Origin: Aureivirga marina
GTDB taxonomy: Bacteria > Bacteroidota > Bacteroidia > Flavobacteriales > Flavobacteriaceae
NCBI RefSeq assembly: GCF_015767265.1
Contig: NZ_JADPIB010000005.1
Span: 310,001 to 374,000 of the forward strand
Direction: 5' to 3'
Length of the DNA: 64,000 nt
This document shows positions 33,442 through 42,192 of the stretch, in pieces (the stretch's first letter is position 1; the number at the start of each line of letters is the position of its first letter). Position numbers and translations under genes: made by a program. A model generated the notes under the pieces. It ran no database searches and was not told the origin of the DNA. It was given only the letters and a program-made list of their open reading frames with translations.

Positions 33442-34062
33442 TTATAAAAAATCAATGTCTCCTTTTCCTTCACGAATTACTTCTGGATATCCTTCAGAAA
33501 CATCTATCACGGTTGAGGCTACATTGTCACCATATCCACCATCAATTACCAAATCCACAATATTTCCCCATTTCTCGAAAATTAATTCTGGATCTGTCGT
33601 ATATTCAATCAATGAATCTTCATCATAAATAGATGTAGAAACAATTGGGTTTCCAAGTTGACTTACAATTTCTCTTGCAATATTATTATCTGGAATACGA
33701 ATACCAACTGTTTTTTTCTTCTTAAATACCTTTGGCAAATTATTATTTCCTGGTAAAATAAATGTATATGGACCAGGTAAAGCTCTTTTCAAAATTTTGT
33801 ATGTTGATGTATCAATTTGTCTTACATAATCAGATAAATTGCTCAAATCACTACATATAAATGAAAAATTCGCTTTCTCTAATTTCACACCTTTTAATTG
33901 TGCAATCTTCTCCAAAGCTTTGGTTTTCGTAATATCACAACCCAATCCATAAACTGTATCAGTTGGATAAATAACTAATCCTCCTTTCCTTAGAACTTCT
34001 ACCACTTTATTTATCTCTTTCGGATTAGGATTATCTTCGTAAATTTTAATAATTTTAGACAT
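33442..34062 (-). CDS. YciO/Sua5/YrdC family protein (L-threonylcarbamoyladenylate synthase type)
   Basis: Protein of 206 residues, single YrdC domain. Conserved segments: GGLVIYPTDTVYGLGCDI near the N-terminus, RALPGPYTFILPG in the middle, GIRIPDNNIA, and the C-terminal STVIDVSEGYPEVIREG. It is closer in pattern to E. coli YciO (no Sua5 C-terminal domain; KANFSFICSDLS) than to the minimal TsaC, so a role in t6A tRNA modification is plausible but should not be assumed. Cytosolic. Divergent from the esterase gene at 34097. Confidence 0.85.
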   Translation of the reverse strand: MSKIIKIYEDNPNPKEINKVVEVLRKGGLVIYPTDTVYGLGCDITKTKALEKIAQLKGVKLEKANFSFICSDLSNLSDYVRQIDTSTYKILKRALPGPYTFILPGNNNLPKVFKKKKTVGIRIPDNNIAREIVSQLGNPIVSTSIYDEDSLIEYTTDPELIFEKWGNIVDLVIDGGYGDNVASTVIDVSEGYPEVIREGKGDIDFL

Positions 34063-34096
34063 GAATACTACTTATTTAAACTAAAAACAAATTTAC

Positions 34097-34996
34097 ATGA
34101 AAGTTCTATCTAAAAAAATTAAACATTTCACAATTTTATTATTGTTACTTTTCACAGTTGCTTGTTCTTCCGATGATGATACAACAACTGTAGTTGATAA
34201 TACAATTGATACAGCTGAACCGTATTCTAAAAAAAACATCACCTATGGAGAACATTCTAGACAAAAATTCGACCTATATCTTCCTGCAAATAGAACAAAA
34301 GAAAGTACTAAAACATTGATTTTAGTTCATGGAGGAACTTGGTTAAGTGGAAATAAAGAAGATTTAAATGATTTGGTTCCTGCAATTCAATCGCTTTTAC
34401 CAAATTATGCAATAGCAACAATCAATTATAGATATCTTTCACATGCCGAATTTTCTTTTGACAATATGGTTCAAGACATTGATTCTGTTGTTAATTTTCT
34501 AATTGAAGAAGATGATTTATATAATATTTCCCAAAATTTTGGCCTAATAGGAATCAGTGCTGGTGGACATTTATCAATGCTTTATAGCTTTGATTCTAAA
34601 TACAATGAAAATGTTGGTTTTGTTGCAAGTATCGTTGGTCCAACTAACTTTTTGGATGAAAATTATACAAATTCTGAAGATTCTGCAATTACGAATCTTT
34701 TCACTTTAGTAGAAATTGCTACAGGAAATACTCCTGCTTCTAATCCTGAATATTTCCAACTTTCAAGTCCTTTTTATGTAGTTGATAATGCTGCACCTCC
34801 AACAATTTTATTTTATGGAGATAGCGATGAATTAGTTCCTACTTCGCAAAGTTTAGATTTAAAAGATAAATTGGAAGATTTAAATATTACGCACCAACAT
34901 TATCTTTATGAAGGTCAAGATCACTCAAACTGGAGTGAAGAAAATCTCCAAGATGTTTACACAAAATTAGTTGCTTTTATTAATGCAAACTTCTAA
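34097..34996 (+). CDS. Lipoprotein alpha/beta-hydrolase (carboxylesterase-like)
   Basis: Protein of 299 residues. The signal sequence ends at the lipobox VACSSDDD (Cys about residue 23). The hydrolase fold shows the oxyanion HGGTWLSGN motif, the nucleophile elbow GISAGGH (Ser about 155), an Asp in GDSDELVP and a His in GQDHSNW, making a complete BD-FAE/esterase-lipase triad. It is expected to be attached to a membrane facing the periplasm or the outside. The substrate is unknown. A terminator follows, after which the RNA-repair leader begins. Confidence 0.9.
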   Translation: MKVLSKKIKHFTILLLLLFTVACSSDDDTTTVVDNTIDTAEPYSKKNITYGEHSRQKFDLYLPANRTKESTKTLILVHGGTWLSGNKEDLNDLVPAIQSLLPNYAIATINYRYLSHAEFSFDNMVQDIDSVVNFLIEEDDLYNISQNFGLIGISAGGHLSMLYSFDSKYNENVGFVASIVGPTNFLDENYTNSEDSAITNLFTLVEIATGNTPASNPEYFQLSSPFYVVDNAAPPTILFYGDSDELVPTSQSLDLKDKLEDLNITHQHYLYEGQDHSNWSEENLQDVYTKLVAFINANF

Positions 34997-35020
34997 TTTT
35001 ATTGAAAATATTTTAAGTTA

Positions 35021-35056
35021 AAACTCATTTTAATTCATTTTGAAATGAGTTTTTTT
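35021..35056 (+). terminator. Terminator after the lipoprotein esterase
   Basis: AAACTCATTT (35021-35030) pairs with AAATGAGTTT (35043-35052), followed by a T run. It separates the esterase transcript from the RNA-repair operon. Confidence 0.8.
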
Positions 35057-35089
35057 GTGTAAAAAAAGAATTTCTTTTCTTTATTTTTA

Positions 35090-35097
35090 TACATTTG
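35090..35097 (+). promoter_or_regulatory. -7 element of the RNA ligase/HD-Pnk operon
   Basis: TACATTTG is a perfect TAnnTTTG match just downstream of the esterase terminator. No TTG lies at 17-23 bases, so an activator or a weak promoter is possible. The predicted transcript start is near 35104, giving a leader of about 220 bases before the ligase start codon. Confidence 0.5.
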
Positions 35098-35128
35098 TAA
35101 AAAATTAAGAACACTTTTAAGACTCAAA

Positions 35129-35311
35129 AAATGTAATCTTCTACATTTCTTCAATGATTGTATAGTGAAAACTATATTCTAATTTACTTTTCTTTTTAGA
35201 AAAGCAGTTTTCTATTTCTATACTTCAACTATACAATCCTAATTCAAAAAATTTAGTATTAATTCACATTTTAGAATAAAATAATCGTGATTTTCACATA
35301 TTCTAAAATGT
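35129..35311 (+). ncRNA. Structured leader or small RNA upstream of the RNA-repair operon
   Basis: Three consecutive inverted repeats. (1) AAATGTA 35129-35135 / TACATTT 35142-35148. (2) GATTGTATAGT 35156-35166 / ACTATACAATC 35228-35238, enclosing GAAAACT 35167-35173 / AGTTTTC 35206-35212 and CTTTTC 35187-35192 / GAAAAG 35199-35204. (3) ACATTTTAGAATA 35266-35278 / TATTCTAAAATGT 35299-35311, perfect over 13 bp and ending 16 bases before the ligase ATG. TATAGT can also pair locally with ACTATA (35171-35176) to form a GAAA-tetraloop hairpin that competes with stem 2. It may be a regulatory leader or a separate RNA; its function is inferred only from structure and position. Confidence 0.45.
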
Positions 35312-35327
35312 ATTTTATTAAAAAGAA

Positions 35328-36128
35328 ATGTCAATTTCAAAAAAATATTGTAGAAGTTTACATGCACAAATCAGTCAAGGAACAACTTCTGATGATCGAT
35401 TTATGCCGAATGGCTATGTAAAAATATTTAGCCAATTCAAAAACTTAATTCTTACAGAAAAGTTAGATGGACAAAATAATTGTTTGAACAAATATGGTGT
35501 TTTCGCTCGTTCTCACGCTGCTCCTAGCGAACTTCCTTGGGATAAACCTTTAAAAGATCGTTGGAATTTATTGAAAAATGATCTAGGAAATTTAGAAGTT
35601 TTTGGCGAAAATATGTATGGAATTCATTCTATTGCTTATGCAAATTTAGAATCGTTTTTCTATGTTTTTGCTGTTCGAGAAAATGGTGTTTGGCTTTCTT
35701 GGGAAGAAGTAAAATTCTATGCTTCTATGCTTGATTTCCCAACAGTTCCTGAGATTAAAATTAAGTCAACTTTAAAAGATTTTTATCAAAAATTTAAAAA
35801 TGAAAATGAAATTTTTGATGCTTGGCTAACAAAAAATCTTGGTATGTCTTGGCTTGAATATACAAATACTTCAGGAAAACTTGGTGGATTCCATCCTGAA
35901 AATAAAAAACCATGTTCGGAAGGGTTTGTTATTAGAAATAATGAAGCTTTTCAAACAAATAATGGAATATTACCCGTTGCATCCAATGAATTTGATAGTT
36001 TATGCAAATTGGTTCGTCCTTCACATGTAAAAACAGATGTGCATTGGATTAAAAATTGGAAACCTGCAACATTGGTAAATTATGAAAAATACAAATGGTA
36101 TAACTTTTCCTATTTAACAAAAAAATGA
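35328..36128 (+). CDS. ATP-dependent RNA ligase (Rnl family)
   Basis: Protein of 266 residues with the nucleotidyltransferase motifs of polynucleotide ligases: motif I TEKLDGQN (Lys45 would be adenylylated), FARSHA, motif III FGENMYG (Glu94), FYVFAV, motif IV CSEGFVIR (Glu198) and motif V CKLVR (Lys227). It joins 5'-phosphate and 3'-OH ends. It is short, with no recognisable extra domain apart from about 35 residues at the C-terminus. Its stop overlaps the start of the HD-Pnk gene by 4 bases (ATGA), so the end-sealing and end-healing enzymes are made together. RNA rather than DNA as substrate is inferred from the family. Confidence 0.9.
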   Translation: MSISKKYCRSLHAQISQGTTSDDRFMPNGYVKIFSQFKNLILTEKLDGQNNCLNKYGVFARSHAAPSELPWDKPLKDRWNLLKNDLGNLEVFGENMYGIHSIAYANLESFFYVFAVRENGVWLSWEEVKFYASMLDFPTVPEIKIKSTLKDFYQKFKNENEIFDAWLTKNLGMSWLEYTNTSGKLGGFHPENKKPCSEGFVIRNNEAFQTNNGILPVASNEFDSLCKLVRPSHVKTDVHWIKNWKPATLVNYEKYKWYNFSYLTKK

Positions 36129-37264
36129 ACTGGAGATTCCCATATTTTAACGCAGAAAATAATTATGTCGATTGGCAAGAAATAGAAAATGTATATTCTT
36201 GGTTTTCAGACATGAAAAATATTCCTCAAGATCCAATTTGGCACGGAGAAGGAAATGTGATGATTCACACAAAAATGGTAATAAATGCTCTTTTGTCATT
36301 ACAAGAATTTAAGCAATTAAATATCACTGAAAAACATATTTTATTTACAGCAGCTTTGATGCATGATATTGAAAAACGTTCAACCACCACAACGGAAATT
36401 TTGGATGGAAAAGAACGGATTATTTCTCCAAATCATGCAAAAAAAGGAGAATTTACAACTAGAATTATTTTATATAAAAATTTTGATATTCCATTTTCTA
36501 CCAGAGAAGAAATTGCAAAATTAGTTCGTTATCACGGATTTCCAATTTGGGCAATTGAAAAAGAAAATGTACAAAAATCATTGATTAAAATAAGTCTGGA
36601 AGTGAATACAAAATATTTAGAAATCATTGCAAAAGCAGATGTTTTAGGTCGAATTTGTCCCGATAAAGAAGATTTACTTCTAAAAATTGATTTATTTAAA
36701 GAATTATGTTTAGAAAATGATTGTTACGGAAAATCAAAAAAATTTAAAACTGATTATTCTAGATATTTTTATTTAAATAAAGAAAATAGTTTTTTAGATT
36801 TTGTTCCATTTGAAACTTCAGAATTTGAAGTTATTATTCTTTCTGCTCTTCCAGGTAGTGGAAAAGATTTTTTTATAACTAATAATTTTAAGGAAATTCC
36901 AATGCTTTCTTTAGATGAAATTAGACGAAAACATAAAGTTTCTCCAACAGATAAAAAGAAAAATGGTTGGGTAATTCAAGAAGGAAAAGAGCAAGCAAAA
37001 CAATTTTTAAGAAAGAAAAAAACTTTTGTGTTTAACGCAACGAACTTAACAAAAGAAATGCGTGGAAAATGGATTTCTTTATGTAAAGATTACAATGCTA
37101 AAGTTCGAATTATTTATATCGAAGTTCCTTATAAAAAACTTTTAAATCAAAATAAAAATAGAGAATTTCCAATTCCTGAAAATGTTTTAGAAAAATTGAT
37201 TTCCAAAGTTGAAATTCCAAGTTTTGAAGAAGCAGACACTATAGAATTTCAGATTAATTATTAA
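36125..37264 (+). CDS. HD-Pnk: HD-domain phosphoesterase fused to a 5'-OH polynucleotide kinase
   Basis: Protein of 379 residues. The N-terminal HD domain has H48, H80-D81 (ALMHDIEKR), H104 and H137 as metal ligands. The C-terminal P-loop kinase begins near 235 with LPGSGKD (Lys247), the general-base Asp in SLDEIRR (Asp264) and a lid Arg in NREFPIP (R346). Domain order matches Runella slithyformis HD-Pnk, which removes 2',3'-cyclic or 3' phosphates and phosphorylates 5'-OH ends, and which is often encoded with an ATP-dependent ligase. Unusual: the residue after the Walker A lysine is Asp248 rather than Ser/Thr. Translationally coupled to the ligase. Confidence 0.9.
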   Translation: MNWRFPYFNAENNYVDWQEIENVYSWFSDMKNIPQDPIWHGEGNVMIHTKMVINALLSLQEFKQLNITEKHILFTAALMHDIEKRSTTTTEILDGKERIISPNHAKKGEFTTRIILYKNFDIPFSTREEIAKLVRYHGFPIWAIEKENVQKSLIKISLEVNTKYLEIIAKADVLGRICPDKEDLLLKIDLFKELCLENDCYGKSKKFKTDYSRYFYLNKENSFLDFVPFETSEFEVIILSALPGSGKDFFITNNFKEIPMLSLDEIRRKHKVSPTDKKKNGWVIQEGKEQAKQFLRKKKTFVFNATNLTKEMRGKWISLCKDYNAKVRIIYIEVPYKKLLNQNKNREFPIPENVLEKLISKVEIPSFEEADTIEFQINY

Positions 37265-37267
37265 AAA

Positions 37268-37302
37268 TAAAGAGTAAGGAAATTAAACCTTACTCTTTTT
37301 TA
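37268..37302 (+). terminator. Terminator of the RNA-repair operon
   Basis: AGAGTAAGG (37271-37279) pairs perfectly with CCTTACTCT (37288-37296) around an 8-base loop, flanked by A and T runs. It probably works in both directions, since the next gene is convergent. Confidence 0.9.
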
Positions 37303-37304
37303 TT

Positions 37305-38438
37305 TTATTCAGCTGGCTGTTGTTGCGTCACACAGTGAATCATTCCTCCATTTGCATAAACATCTCTAAAATCAATTCCAACTACTTCCCTATTTGGATA
37401 CAAATTTTGCAATTTTTGAATCGCAACAGCATCATTTGGATCATTATAAATTGGAACTAAAACTTTAGTATTTGCGATATAATAGTTACAATAGGAACCT
37501 TTATATCCTAAATCTAAATTATAAGTAGTTTTTACATTATTTTGTGTAAGAGGTAATTTTACAAAATTATATGCAATTCCATTTTTATTTTTTGCGGCGT
37601 ATAATTTATCAATATCTGACTGTAAAACATCAAATTCCAATAAATCATTATTATTCATGGTTACAATAGTTGTCGAATTTCCAAAACGAGCAAAACCATC
37701 AATATGTTGATCTGTAATTTCCAAACCTGCTTGACCTTCTAACCAAACAAAATTCGTAGCTCCTAAATATTTTGTAAAAATTTCTTCTGCTTTCTCTAAA
37801 TTTAAATTCAGATTTCTATTCACATTTAAAATCGAACTTTTACAAGCCATCAATGTTCCATTTCCATCCAATTCAACGCTTCCACCTTCATTAATCATTA
37901 AATCTTCAAGATTAATTACAGTTCTATTCTGGTCATTTCCAATTTTTTGTGGAATTTGATTACATTTTGAAAATTCAGCTTTATTTCCCCAACCATTAAA
38001 TCCCCAATTTTGAATTATTAAATTTCCATTTTTATCGTGAACATAAATTGGTCCATTATCACGAATCCAAAAATCATCCGTTGGATAAACTTTAAAATCA
38101 ACATTTGTCAAGTTTATTGAATTTACATTTAATAAGTCAATTATTCTATTTTTTTCAATTTCATTGTAAGCAATAATATGAACATTTTCACTAGAAACTA
38201 ATTCTTTTGTCATTGCAATCCATGCAGGATCTAAAAAATCTCGAAACTCTTCTCCGTATTGAAATTGATGTGGCCATTGTAACCAAGTTCCTTCATGAAG
38301 TTCACTTTCTTCAGGAAAAGTATAAAGTATTTCGGTAGTATCATTTTGTTGATTTTGATTTGTAGGTTCTTGATTATCATCATCTTTACTACAAGAACTT
38401 ATTAATGTTAAAAGAAATAGAAAAACTGTAAAATTCAT
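37305..38438 (-). CDS. Exported agmatine deiminase / peptidyl-arginine deiminase family lipoprotein
   Basis: Protein of 377 residues with a lipoprotein signal (lipobox LISSCSKDDDN, Cys about 16). The guanidine-modifying fold shows TDDFWIRDNGPI, the EGGSVELDGNG segment, DQHIDGFARF, and the catalytic-type Cys in GGMIHCVTQQQP near the C-terminus. Enzymes of this family hydrolyse agmatine or peptidyl-arginine. The lipoprotein signal places it outside the cytoplasm, so classic cytosolic agmatine catabolism is less likely, and no aguB or putrescine gene is near. The substrate remains open. Confidence 0.88.
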   Translation of the reverse strand: MNFTVFLFLLTLISSCSKDDDNQEPTNQNQQNDTTEILYTFPEESELHEGTWLQWPHQFQYGEEFRDFLDPAWIAMTKELVSSENVHIIAYNEIEKNRIIDLLNVNSINLTNVDFKVYPTDDFWIRDNGPIYVHDKNGNLIIQNWGFNGWGNKAEFSKCNQIPQKIGNDQNRTVINLEDLMINEGGSVELDGNGTLMACKSSILNVNRNLNLNLEKAEEIFTKYLGATNFVWLEGQAGLEITDQHIDGFARFGNSTTIVTMNNNDLLEFDVLQSDIDKLYAAKNKNGIAYNFVKLPLTQNNVKTTYNLDLGYKGSYCNYYIANTKVLVPIYNDPNDAVAIQKLQNLYPNREVVGIDFRDVYANGGMIHCVTQQQPAE

Positions 38439-38552
38439 TTTTTCATACTAAATATTTAAGGTTTTTATAATCTAATTATTGTTTTTTTAAATATTATAAA
38501 ATAATCATATTAAATAATTAACTGAAAAAATTGTAATTTCTTTTATTTGAAA

Positions 38553-38584
38553 AAAAAGCTGTTCCAAATTGAAACAGCTTTTTA
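38553..38584 (-). terminator. Terminator after the 38592-39581 gene
   Basis: AAAAGCTGTT...AACAGCTTTT stem with a CAA/TTG inner pairing, between 38554 and 38583. On the minus strand it is followed by a T run. Confidence 0.7.
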
Positions 38585-38591
38585 AAAAGTC

Positions 38592-39581
38592 TTATTTGAT
38601 TATCATTTTTTTATTTTTAATTCCTTTATCAGTCAGAACTTTAACTATATAATTTCCTGTTGGAAAATCACTGACATCTATTTGATTTTCTATCGTTTTA
38701 AATTCTTTCATTTTTTGCCCTAAAGAATTATAAATTTCAACACTTTTAATCTTATTTTTATTAGAATCAAAATTTAAAGAAATAAAATTATCAGCTGGAT
38801 TAGGAAGAATTTTTATTTCATCTAAAATGTTTTCTTCAATTCCGATTGATTCATCATTTTTAGTAAAAGTAACAAGTGTGTTATTTGGAATCAAAGATTC
38901 AAAAGATAAAATATCTGGATTTTGCGTGATATTATGTACATCTGGATTATCAATATCACCATAAACATTAATAACATTTATAGTCTCATTAACAAGATTA
39001 ACAGTTCCTAACATAATTGCATCACCAGTAATAGGAACATTAAAATTATTATAAAGTAATTCTGGATATGAAACATTTACATCACCATAATATAATTGAA
39101 TATTTCCAGAATTTTCATGAATCCAAAGCTGAAAATTGATATAACTATCAGCCAAATCTGGCAATTGAAAACCAGCATTTTTCCATTGCATTTTAAAAAT
39201 TCTATTTCCAACTGCACCATTTAAAACATAAGAAATTGGTGATTCAGAAACGTTATTAGAGCCTCTATCAACTAAATCAAATAATGATATTCCTATAATA
39301 ACTTCATCATTATTTCCTTGGTTTTTTAGAAATACCTGCCCCCCTGAACCATAATTGGTCAAATGAACTGATGTATATTCTTCATCGTTAATTGTAATTG
39401 GAAATCCTATAGGAATTTCATATTCCAAATTGTCCCAAATTTCTCCATTATTAACTGAAATCGGATTATGAATAAAAGCATAATCATAAAATTCAACACT
39501 TTCAAACGTATAATCAACTTGTGCTTGTAATAAATTGAAAGTAAATAATAAACATAATGTAAGAGTAATTTTTTTAATCAT
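38592..39581 (-). CDS. T9SS-sorted secreted protein of unknown function
   Basis: Protein of 329 residues. Signal peptide MIKKITLTLCLLFTFNLLQAQ. The middle is beta-rich with no family I recognise (HLTNYGSGGQVFLKNQG and FKMQWKNAGFQ are the clearest segments). The last 75 residues are a type A T9SS sorting domain (ILPNPADNFISLNFD ... SLGQKMKEF ... FPTGNYIVKVL ... KKMIIK). It is thus secreted across the outer membrane. It has its own terminator. Confidence 0.85.
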   Translation of the reverse strand: MIKKITLTLCLLFTFNLLQAQVDYTFESVEFYDYAFIHNPISVNNGEIWDNLEYEIPIGFPITINDEEYTSVHLTNYGSGGQVFLKNQGNNDEVIIGISLFDLVDRGSNNVSESPISYVLNGAVGNRIFKMQWKNAGFQLPDLADSYINFQLWIHENSGNIQLYYGDVNVSYPELLYNNFNVPITGDAIMLGTVNLVNETINVINVYGDIDNPDVHNITQNPDILSFESLIPNNTLVTFTKNDESIGIEENILDEIKILPNPADNFISLNFDSNKNKIKSVEIYNSLGQKMKEFKTIENQIDVSDFPTGNYIVKVLTDKGIKNKKMIIK

Positions 39582-39688
39582 ATTATTTAATTTTAAGATT
39601 TGTATTCAATTTACATAATTTAATACAGATTAAAATGCATTATTTATATTTTTTTAACACATAATCAATTGAATACATTAAAAACAAA

Positions 39689-39717
39689 AAAGCTGCTTCC
39701 TCTTGGAAACAGCTTTA
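39689..39717 (-). terminator. Terminator after the DUF5694-type gene
   Basis: AAAGCTG-c-TTCC (39689-39700) pairs with GGAA-a-CAGCTTT (39705-39716) around a TCTT loop. On the minus strand a T run follows. Confidence 0.75.
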
Positions 39718-39752
39718 ACCTATAAAATAAGGGAAAAAACAAACTGAATTTT

Positions 39753-40790
39753 TTATTCAAATTTCAAAAGCTCTACACTTTCAATTTGACTTAAATATTT
39801 TTCTAAAAACGATACATGAGAAGCTCCGATAATTACTAAAATTTTCTCACCAGAATAAAAAGTACTCATTCGCATTATATTTGCAACAATTTGTAGGTTT
39901 CTCATTTCCCAAAGTGCAAATCTTGCTTTGTCTGATTTTGATTTAAAATTCGTTTTCAACCAAAATTTCCATTGAACTTCGTAATCATTTTTTTTGAATT
40001 CATCACTATTTAAATATGTATATAGATTATATAAATCACCTTTTTCAACTCCTTCTTTCTCCATTTCAAAAACCTTTTTAAAATGAGGATTCGCCATTAA
40101 TTCTTTTGCTAAATGTTCATTTTCTTTCAGCTCTTGACTAAAAATTGGAAAGTGTTTATATAATAAAGTTTCATCTTGAAAATTGTCAATTTTCTCTAGT
40201 TTTTGCAAATTTTCCAATTTAGCAATTTCCATTCCTAGCGAATAAAATTCATTTTTCTTATTGTACGTTTTTGTGATTTTATCAACTATTTCTTTTGGAA
40301 GTTTACTTTTTAAAAGCTGTTTATTTTGTAAATAATTATATTGTAATATCGCTGAAACTAAATCTGCTTTGGCAATTAAATTTTGAATTAATTCTACTCT
40401 TTCTAAATCAGATAAATTTTGTTTTTGAGTAAGAGTAAAACATTTTTCAGAAGCTATATTAAAAGAAATATCTAATTTTTCTTGCATCATTTTGGCAAAT
40501 TTAAGTCGAATATTTCCTCTTGTAAACTCAAATAATGCATCAAAATGAGGATCTTTTCTTGATTTTAAATCATTCAAAAGTTCTCCTGACATCATTTCAA
40601 GTGCAATTGCAGAAAAATTATATGTATCTAATTTGTCGATGACATTTTTCAGCATGAATGTTTCAAAGCCATTTATATTACTTAAATGCTGTGTTCCTAA
40701 AATTAAAATTTGTGTTTTTTTATTTTCTTGAGCTTGATTTTTAAATGAAATTAAAAATAAAACGCTTAATATAAAATATTTTATTTTCAT
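39753..40790 (-). CDS. DUF5694 (TraB/PrgY-related) secreted protein
   Basis: Protein of 345 residues with a signal peptide ending at FKNQAQ (about residue 20). The N-terminal QILILGTQHLSNIN and ALEMMSGELLNDL segments and the C-terminal GEKILVIIGASHVSFLEKYL resemble the TraB/DUF5694 fold, in which conserved GxxH and GAxH histidines sit at the two ends of the domain. Some family members may be metalloproteases (Tiki/TraB clan); activity here is inference. It stands alone, with about 200 bases of gene-free DNA upstream. Confidence 0.75.
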   Translation of the reverse strand: MKIKYFILSVLFLISFKNQAQENKKTQILILGTQHLSNINGFETFMLKNVIDKLDTYNFSAIALEMMSGELLNDLKSRKDPHFDALFEFTRGNIRLKFAKMMQEKLDISFNIASEKCFTLTQKQNLSDLERVELIQNLIAKADLVSAILQYNYLQNKQLLKSKLPKEIVDKITKTYNKKNEFYSLGMEIAKLENLQKLEKIDNFQDETLLYKHFPIFSQELKENEHLAKELMANPHFKKVFEMEKEGVEKGDLYNLYTYLNSDEFKKNDYEVQWKFWLKTNFKSKSDKARFALWEMRNLQIVANIMRMSTFYSGEKILVIIGASHVSFLEKYLSQIESVELLKFE

Positions 40791-40986
40791 CTTCTTTTAT
40801 TAGTATTTTGGTTAATAAACAAATGGAAATCTAAAATTGTATTTCCTTATTTACTCAGAAGATTTGAATAAATAAACCGACAATTTAAAACTTGTATAGC
40901 TATTTAAGTAGATTTATATAGAAGACTATTTAAGTTAAAAATTGTAACACTAAAAAAATAAAAAAGAGAAAAAAAATCTTAAAATA

Positions 40987-42072
40987 TTAATTTTCAAAAC
41001 TTTCAGGAAGATAATATTTTTTAATAATTTCTTGAACTTCTGGTTTTCCTGAAACCTGCCAACCATTATTATGCCCACTTACAAGTTCTGTAAATGAAAC
41101 TTCCCATTCCCAGAAAAATCCGCCAGCAACCCAATCTTCATCCCAAAATGATTGATAAAAACCTTCATAACCATTATTTTGTGCTTGATGATTTACATTA
41201 TTTCTACCAATAGGTTCTAATTCCCAAGCTTTCCAAGCAGCAAAATCGATACTTCTATATCCATATTCTGTGAATAAAATTGGTTTATTATAGCTACAAG
41301 AAAATGTTTTTAAATTATTTTTAATTGGTTCAAAAGCTTCGACAATTTCTTCCACTTCTGGCGTTTTTTTATTTACAAGAGGAAAATAAGAATTCACACC
41401 AATATAATCTAATTCATCCCAGAAAGTAATTCCTTCATATTCATCCCAATTTGCTGCATATGTTAGTTTCAAATTTGGGTAATTTTCACGAAAATAAACA
41501 ATTAGAGATTTAAAAAATTCTGGTCTTCTTTTGGCGAATTCACGTAATTCATTTCCAATAGAAAGCATTTTAACTTGTGGAAAATCCAAAGAAATTTTAG
41601 CCATTTCTTTGTATAATTCAAAATATGTTACCTCAATTTCAAGCCATTCTTCTTCAGTTTCTACATAAAAATCTCCCCAAAAATCGTTTATATTATTAGA
41701 AAAATCTGTCAGAGGTTTTAATAAAATATAATCAATATTACTATTTAAAATCACAGGAATTGAAGCTCGAATAGTTTCAACATGATTTTCAATTGGAAAT
41801 TCATATGGTCGAACAAGTTCTAAATTATAATCAAATTTCACTCTTATCAAAGGAGAAATGGAAATCCATTTTGCACCGGTTTTTTTCCCCATGTAAGTCA
41901 TATCATTTGTTCCATTATACAAATAGCGAAATTGAAGAATTGAACCTCCATTTATTTTATTTTCAGTAGATTCTACAGAACAAATTTCTTCTTGAAGAAT
42001 AGATGAATCTTCATCTTTTTTGCATGAAATTAATACAAAAAGAGCAATTAAAAGATAGCTAGCTTTTGACAT
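40987..42072 (-). CDS. GH113-like glycoside hydrolase lipoprotein
   Basis: The start is the internal Met in MSKASYLLIALFVLISC, a standard lipoprotein signal (Cys about residue 17); the upstream ATG would add six residues before it. The TIM-barrel pattern contains LSIGNELREF, whose Glu fits the acid/base on strand 4, and ILFTEYGYRS, whose Glu fits the nucleophile on strand 7, as in GH113 beta-mannanases and related GH-A enzymes. ANWDEYEGITFWDELDYIGVNSYFP lies between them. It is probably attached to the cell surface or periplasmic membrane. The specific glycan is unknown; no susCD pair is near. Confidence 0.8.
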   Translation of the reverse strand: MSKASYLLIALFVLISCKKDEDSSILQEEICSVESTENKINGGSILQFRYLYNGTNDMTYMGKKTGAKWISISPLIRVKFDYNLELVRPYEFPIENHVETIRASIPVILNSNIDYILLKPLTDFSNNINDFWGDFYVETEEEWLEIEVTYFELYKEMAKISLDFPQVKMLSIGNELREFAKRRPEFFKSLIVYFRENYPNLKLTYAANWDEYEGITFWDELDYIGVNSYFPLVNKKTPEVEEIVEAFEPIKNNLKTFSCSYNKPILFTEYGYRSIDFAAWKAWELEPIGRNNVNHQAQNNGYEGFYQSFWDEDWVAGGFFWEWEVSFTELVSGHNNGWQVSGKPEVQEIIKKYYLPESFEN

Positions 42073-42126
42073 ATTTTGAATTGTTAACATCCATTTTGAC
42101 GAAAAGAAATGTAATTATTTACAAAA

Positions 42127-42159
42127 AAATTCCAGAGAATTAAGAACTCTCTGGAATTT
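42127..42159 (-). terminator. Terminator after the 1783-residue protein gene
   Basis: AAATTCCAGAGA (42127-42138) pairs perfectly with TCTCTGGAATTT (42148-42159). On the minus strand seven Ts follow. Confidence 0.9.
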
Positions 42160-42192
42160 GAATATTAAAAAAAATTCACTCTATAATTTCAA

